A stretch of 51,637 bases of DNA from Clostridia bacterium (GTDB lineage Bacteria; Bacillota; Clostridia; JAQVDB01). Of the stretch, positions 49,713 to 51,637 are shown piece after piece (the stretch's first letter is position 1; each line of letters opens with the position of its first letter). The notes under the pieces are model-generated. The model saw only the letters and a list, made by a program, of their open reading frames with translations. It was not told the DNA's origin and made no database searches. The position numbers were made by a program, and so were the translations under genes. The DNA lies in contig JAQVDB010000004.1 of assembly GCA_028698525.1 (NCBI GenBank), positions 1 to 51,637 of the forward strand, given 5' to 3'.

Positions 49713-51437
49713 CTAAAACCTGCTCCTTTGACAGTAAGTGGTATGCAGCAGCTTATGGGACATTACACCCAGGGGTCTGCCCAGATAGTTGCTGTACAGC
49801 TCCTTTATGGCAGGATTTTCGTGAGATTTCCTTATAGGCAATGTTTTATCAATCTGATAAATTGCCCTCATTCTCTTTTCTTTTATATTTTTATCATTTG
49901 AGATAGGCTGCCCTCCGCCCCCTAAACATCCTCCAGGACAACACATTATCTCTACAAAATGATACTGTTCTCCTTTGCTTACCGCTTCCAATATCTTCTT
50001 TGCATTACTCAGTCCGTTTATTACCGCAACCTTTAATTGCCTTTCACCTATATTTATAGTACTTTGCTTTATCCCCTCCATGCCCCTTATTTGATCAAAA
50101 TCTAGTTTGTTTAACTTTTCCCCGGTCAGCAATTCATAGGCAGTTCTAACAGCAGCCTCCATGACACCCCCCGAACTTCCAAATATTGCACCTGCGCCTG
50201 TGCCTTGACTGAAGGGAAGGTCAAAAGAATGGTCTTGTAACTTACTGAAGTCTATTCCGGCTTCTTTTATCATTTTGGCCAATTCCCTTGTTGTAAGCAC
50301 TGCATCTACATCCTTATGCCCGCTGGAATTCATCTCCGGACGTTCACACTCATATTTCTTTGCAGTACATGGCATTATTGAAACAGTATAAATATCTTTA
50401 GGAGGGATGTTGAACTTTTGAGCATAATAAGTCTTTATTATCGTTCCGAACATCTGCTGTGGAGATTTACATGTTGAAAGATGGGATGTCATTTGAGGAT
50501 AGAAATGTTCTAAATACTTTATCCAGCCCGGGCTACAGGAAGTAATCAGGGGCAAAGGCTGATCTGTCTCCATCCTTTCTATCAGCTCGTGACCTTCTTC
50601 CATTATAGTCAAGTCAGCGCTGAAGTTGGTATCGAATACTCTATCAAACCCCATCCTCTTAAGGGCAGAAACAGTTTTACCGGTCACTATAGAGCCTGGC
50701 AGCATGCCAAACTCCTCTCCCAATGCCACTCGCACAGCGGGAGCAATCTGCACAACCACATGTTTATCAGCATCCTCTAAATTTGCCCAGACTTGGTCTA
50801 TATAACTTTTTTCGGTGATCGCTCCTGTAGGACACGCCAGCGTACACTGTCCGCACTGGACACATGATACATCCATCAAGCTATGCAATCCTTCCGGTGC
50901 AACTACTGTATCAAAACCCCTTTTGAGAATTGTAATGGAATGCACCCCCTGTACCTGGCTGCATTGGGTTATACATCTCCTGCATAAAATACATTTCCCG
51001 GAATCCCTTATAATAGCAGGACTGCTATCATCATACACTTTTTTGCTTTTTTCACCCTTGTACCGGTCCCTATCTACACCCATCTCTTCACACAATTTTT
51101 GCAGCTCACACTTTCCGCTCTTGGAACAGGTAAGACAGTCACCTTCATGATTTGAAAGCATCAACTCAAGTATTGTCCTCCTAGCATTTCTTACTCTGGC
51201 AGTTCCGGTTTTTACCTTCATTCCTTCACATACATTAGTAATACAAGCGGGCATTAAAGTTTTGGCGCCTTCTATCTCTACAACACAAATACGACAAGCT
51301 CCTATACCCCCAGTTTCTTCCATATGACATAATGTGGGTATGTTATTTCCCACCTTTTTTGCAGCTTCCAATACAGTACTTTGTTCCGGCACAGTTATGC
51401 TTTCACCATCTATCTGTAAAGTGATATTTTCTATCAT
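49713..51437 (-). CDS. hydA: NAD(P)-linked [FeFe]-hydrogenase catalytic subunit (HndD/HydA type)
   Basis: This 574-residue enzyme has, in order: a [2Fe-2S] domain (Cys 37, 48, 51, 65), a His-Cys3 [4Fe-4S] motif (His97, Cys 101, 104, 110), two ferredoxin clusters (CILCRRCITQCS, CVQCGQCTLACP) and the H-cluster domain. L1 reads ITSCSPGWIKYLE, with Ser at the second of the usual tandem cysteines; L2 is IMPCTAKKYE; L3 is FVEIMCCPGGCLGGGGQP. It makes or uses H2, likely with NAD(P)H and ferredoxin as in electron-bifurcating complexes. The ATG follows AAAGGGGTGAAA. The oxidoreductase gene that ends 15 bases upstream is probably its partner. Confidence 0.92.
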   Translation of the reverse strand: MIENITLQIDGESITVPEQSTVLEAAKKVGNNIPTLCHMEETGGIGACRICVVEIEGAKTLMPACITNVCEGMKVKTGTARVRNARRTILELMLSNHEGDCLTCSKSGKCELQKLCEEMGVDRDRYKGEKSKKVYDDSSPAIIRDSGKCILCRRCITQCSQVQGVHSITILKRGFDTVVAPEGLHSLMDVSCVQCGQCTLACPTGAITEKSYIDQVWANLEDADKHVVVQIAPAVRVALGEEFGMLPGSIVTGKTVSALKRMGFDRVFDTNFSADLTIMEEGHELIERMETDQPLPLITSCSPGWIKYLEHFYPQMTSHLSTCKSPQQMFGTIIKTYYAQKFNIPPKDIYTVSIMPCTAKKYECERPEMNSSGHKDVDAVLTTRELAKMIKEAGIDFSKLQDHSFDLPFSQGTGAGAIFGSSGGVMEAAVRTAYELLTGEKLNKLDFDQIRGMEGIKQSTINIGERQLKVAVINGLSNAKKILEAVSKGEQYHFVEIMCCPGGCLGGGGQPISNDKNIKEKRMRAIYQIDKTLPIRKSHENPAIKELYSNYLGRPLGVMSHKLLHTTYCQRSRF

Positions 51438-51452
51438 GCTGTTTCACCCCTT

Positions 51453-51637
51453 TCATTGTTTTACATCACAACGCATACATCGCAATGCTTCATCCACTGC
51501 TTCCTTTTGGGAAAGAGAAAGTTCTACTTCTTTAAAATTATTTTGACGCTGTTTTATATCCATCGACTTTTCATCAACCCTTTTTGTCTGTCTTTCTATC
51601 AAGGGAGCAAAATACTTTCTATCGTACCTTTGTAACT
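51453..51637 (-). CDS. C-terminal end of an upstream redox-complex gene (partial)
   Basis: The gene enters from the right edge and its last 61 codons are visible, ending at a TGA at 51453-51455. The tail reads RYDRKYFAPLIERQTKRVDE, then VELSLSQKEAVDEALRCMRC and DVKQ. An EAxRCxRCD end is typical of GltD-like FAD/NAD(P)-binding oxidoreductases and related subunits encoded before HndD-type hydrogenases. Only the tail is present, so the identification is tentative. It is 15 bases from the hydrogenase gene, so they share an operon. Confidence 0.6.
   Translation of the reverse strand, partial: LQRYDRKYFAPLIERQTKRVDEKSMDIKQRQNNFKEVELSLSQKEAVDEALRCMRCDVKQ

Noticed and set aside
1-51637. CRISPR array, tRNA or rRNA genes
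   Set aside because: No regularly spaced direct repeats and no tRNA or rRNA signature stretches were noticed; the only repeats are the irregular REP-like units at 4.9, 5.7 and 8.8 kb.

Overview
The window comes from a low-GC, anaerobic, spore-forming member of the Firmicutes, most likely class Clostridia. Supporting signs are AT-rich sequence, strong GGAGG ribosome sites, many TTG/GTG starts, two [FeFe]-hydrogenases, SpoIIE-type and YjcZ/YtaF-type sporulation-related genes, a SipW/TasA-type cluster, an NdoA/NdoAI pair next to acpS, and a TPP riboswitch. Species cannot be told from the sequence.

Layout. 1-1.9 kb: start of a sugar ABC-transporter lipoprotein and its LacI-family regulator, with matching operators in front of both. 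1.9-8.6 kb: small accessory genes (RlmA-like methyltransferase, maltose acetyltransferase, a decayed antiporter, an ACT protein, a REP-associated transposase between inverted repeats, a flavodoxin, a DUF3784 protein, an ECF sigma/anti-sigma pair). 8.8-9.3 kb: more copies of the repeat and Hsp20. 9.4-13.9 kb: a TPP-riboswitch thiamine operon, thiC-thiD-thiM-thiE-HAD phosphatase. 14-19.1 kb: queT, a YitT protein, and acpS-nnrD-lipoprotein-ndoAI-ndoA. 19.3-23.6 kb: CheX, macrodomain, FMN glutamate-synthase-like enzyme, two tiny YjcZ-like proteins, and a DUF3006/MBL pair.

23.8-27.0 kb is the most interesting segment: a compact operon of a thioredoxin-like [2Fe-2S] protein, a sensory-type [FeFe]-hydrogenase with a PAS domain, and a SpoIIE/PP2C phosphatase. 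A consensus promoter is followed at once by a near-perfect Rex-type operator. This reads as a hydrogen/redox-to-phosphorylation signalling module. 27-33 kb: Cd/Zn efflux ATPase with its ArsR regulator, ZupT zinc importer, AzlCD with a divergent cupin regulator, and a ferredoxin-like protein. 33-39.4 kb: GNAT, ComFB, YtaF, a Ca/Na exchanger, a DUF1538 membrane protein with a PII-like partner, FetAB, and an HD hydrolase.

39.4-45.1 kb: a surface-protein cluster (SipW peptidase, two TasA-like secreted proteins, a large vWA protein) below a BTAD-type activator interrupted by one in-frame TGA. 45.3-47.3 kb: ferritin-like protein, zinc-ribbon protein and an HD-GYP protein. 47.4-47.6 kb: a rod-shaped 6S-like RNA with promoter and terminator. 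47.8-51.6 kb: an FtsH-family protease, the catalytic NAD(P)-linked [FeFe]-hydrogenase HndD/HydA, and the end of an upstream oxidoreductase gene. Having a catalytic and a sensory hydrogenase about 23 kb apart suggests that H2 is both made and monitored. No tRNA, rRNA or CRISPR array was seen.
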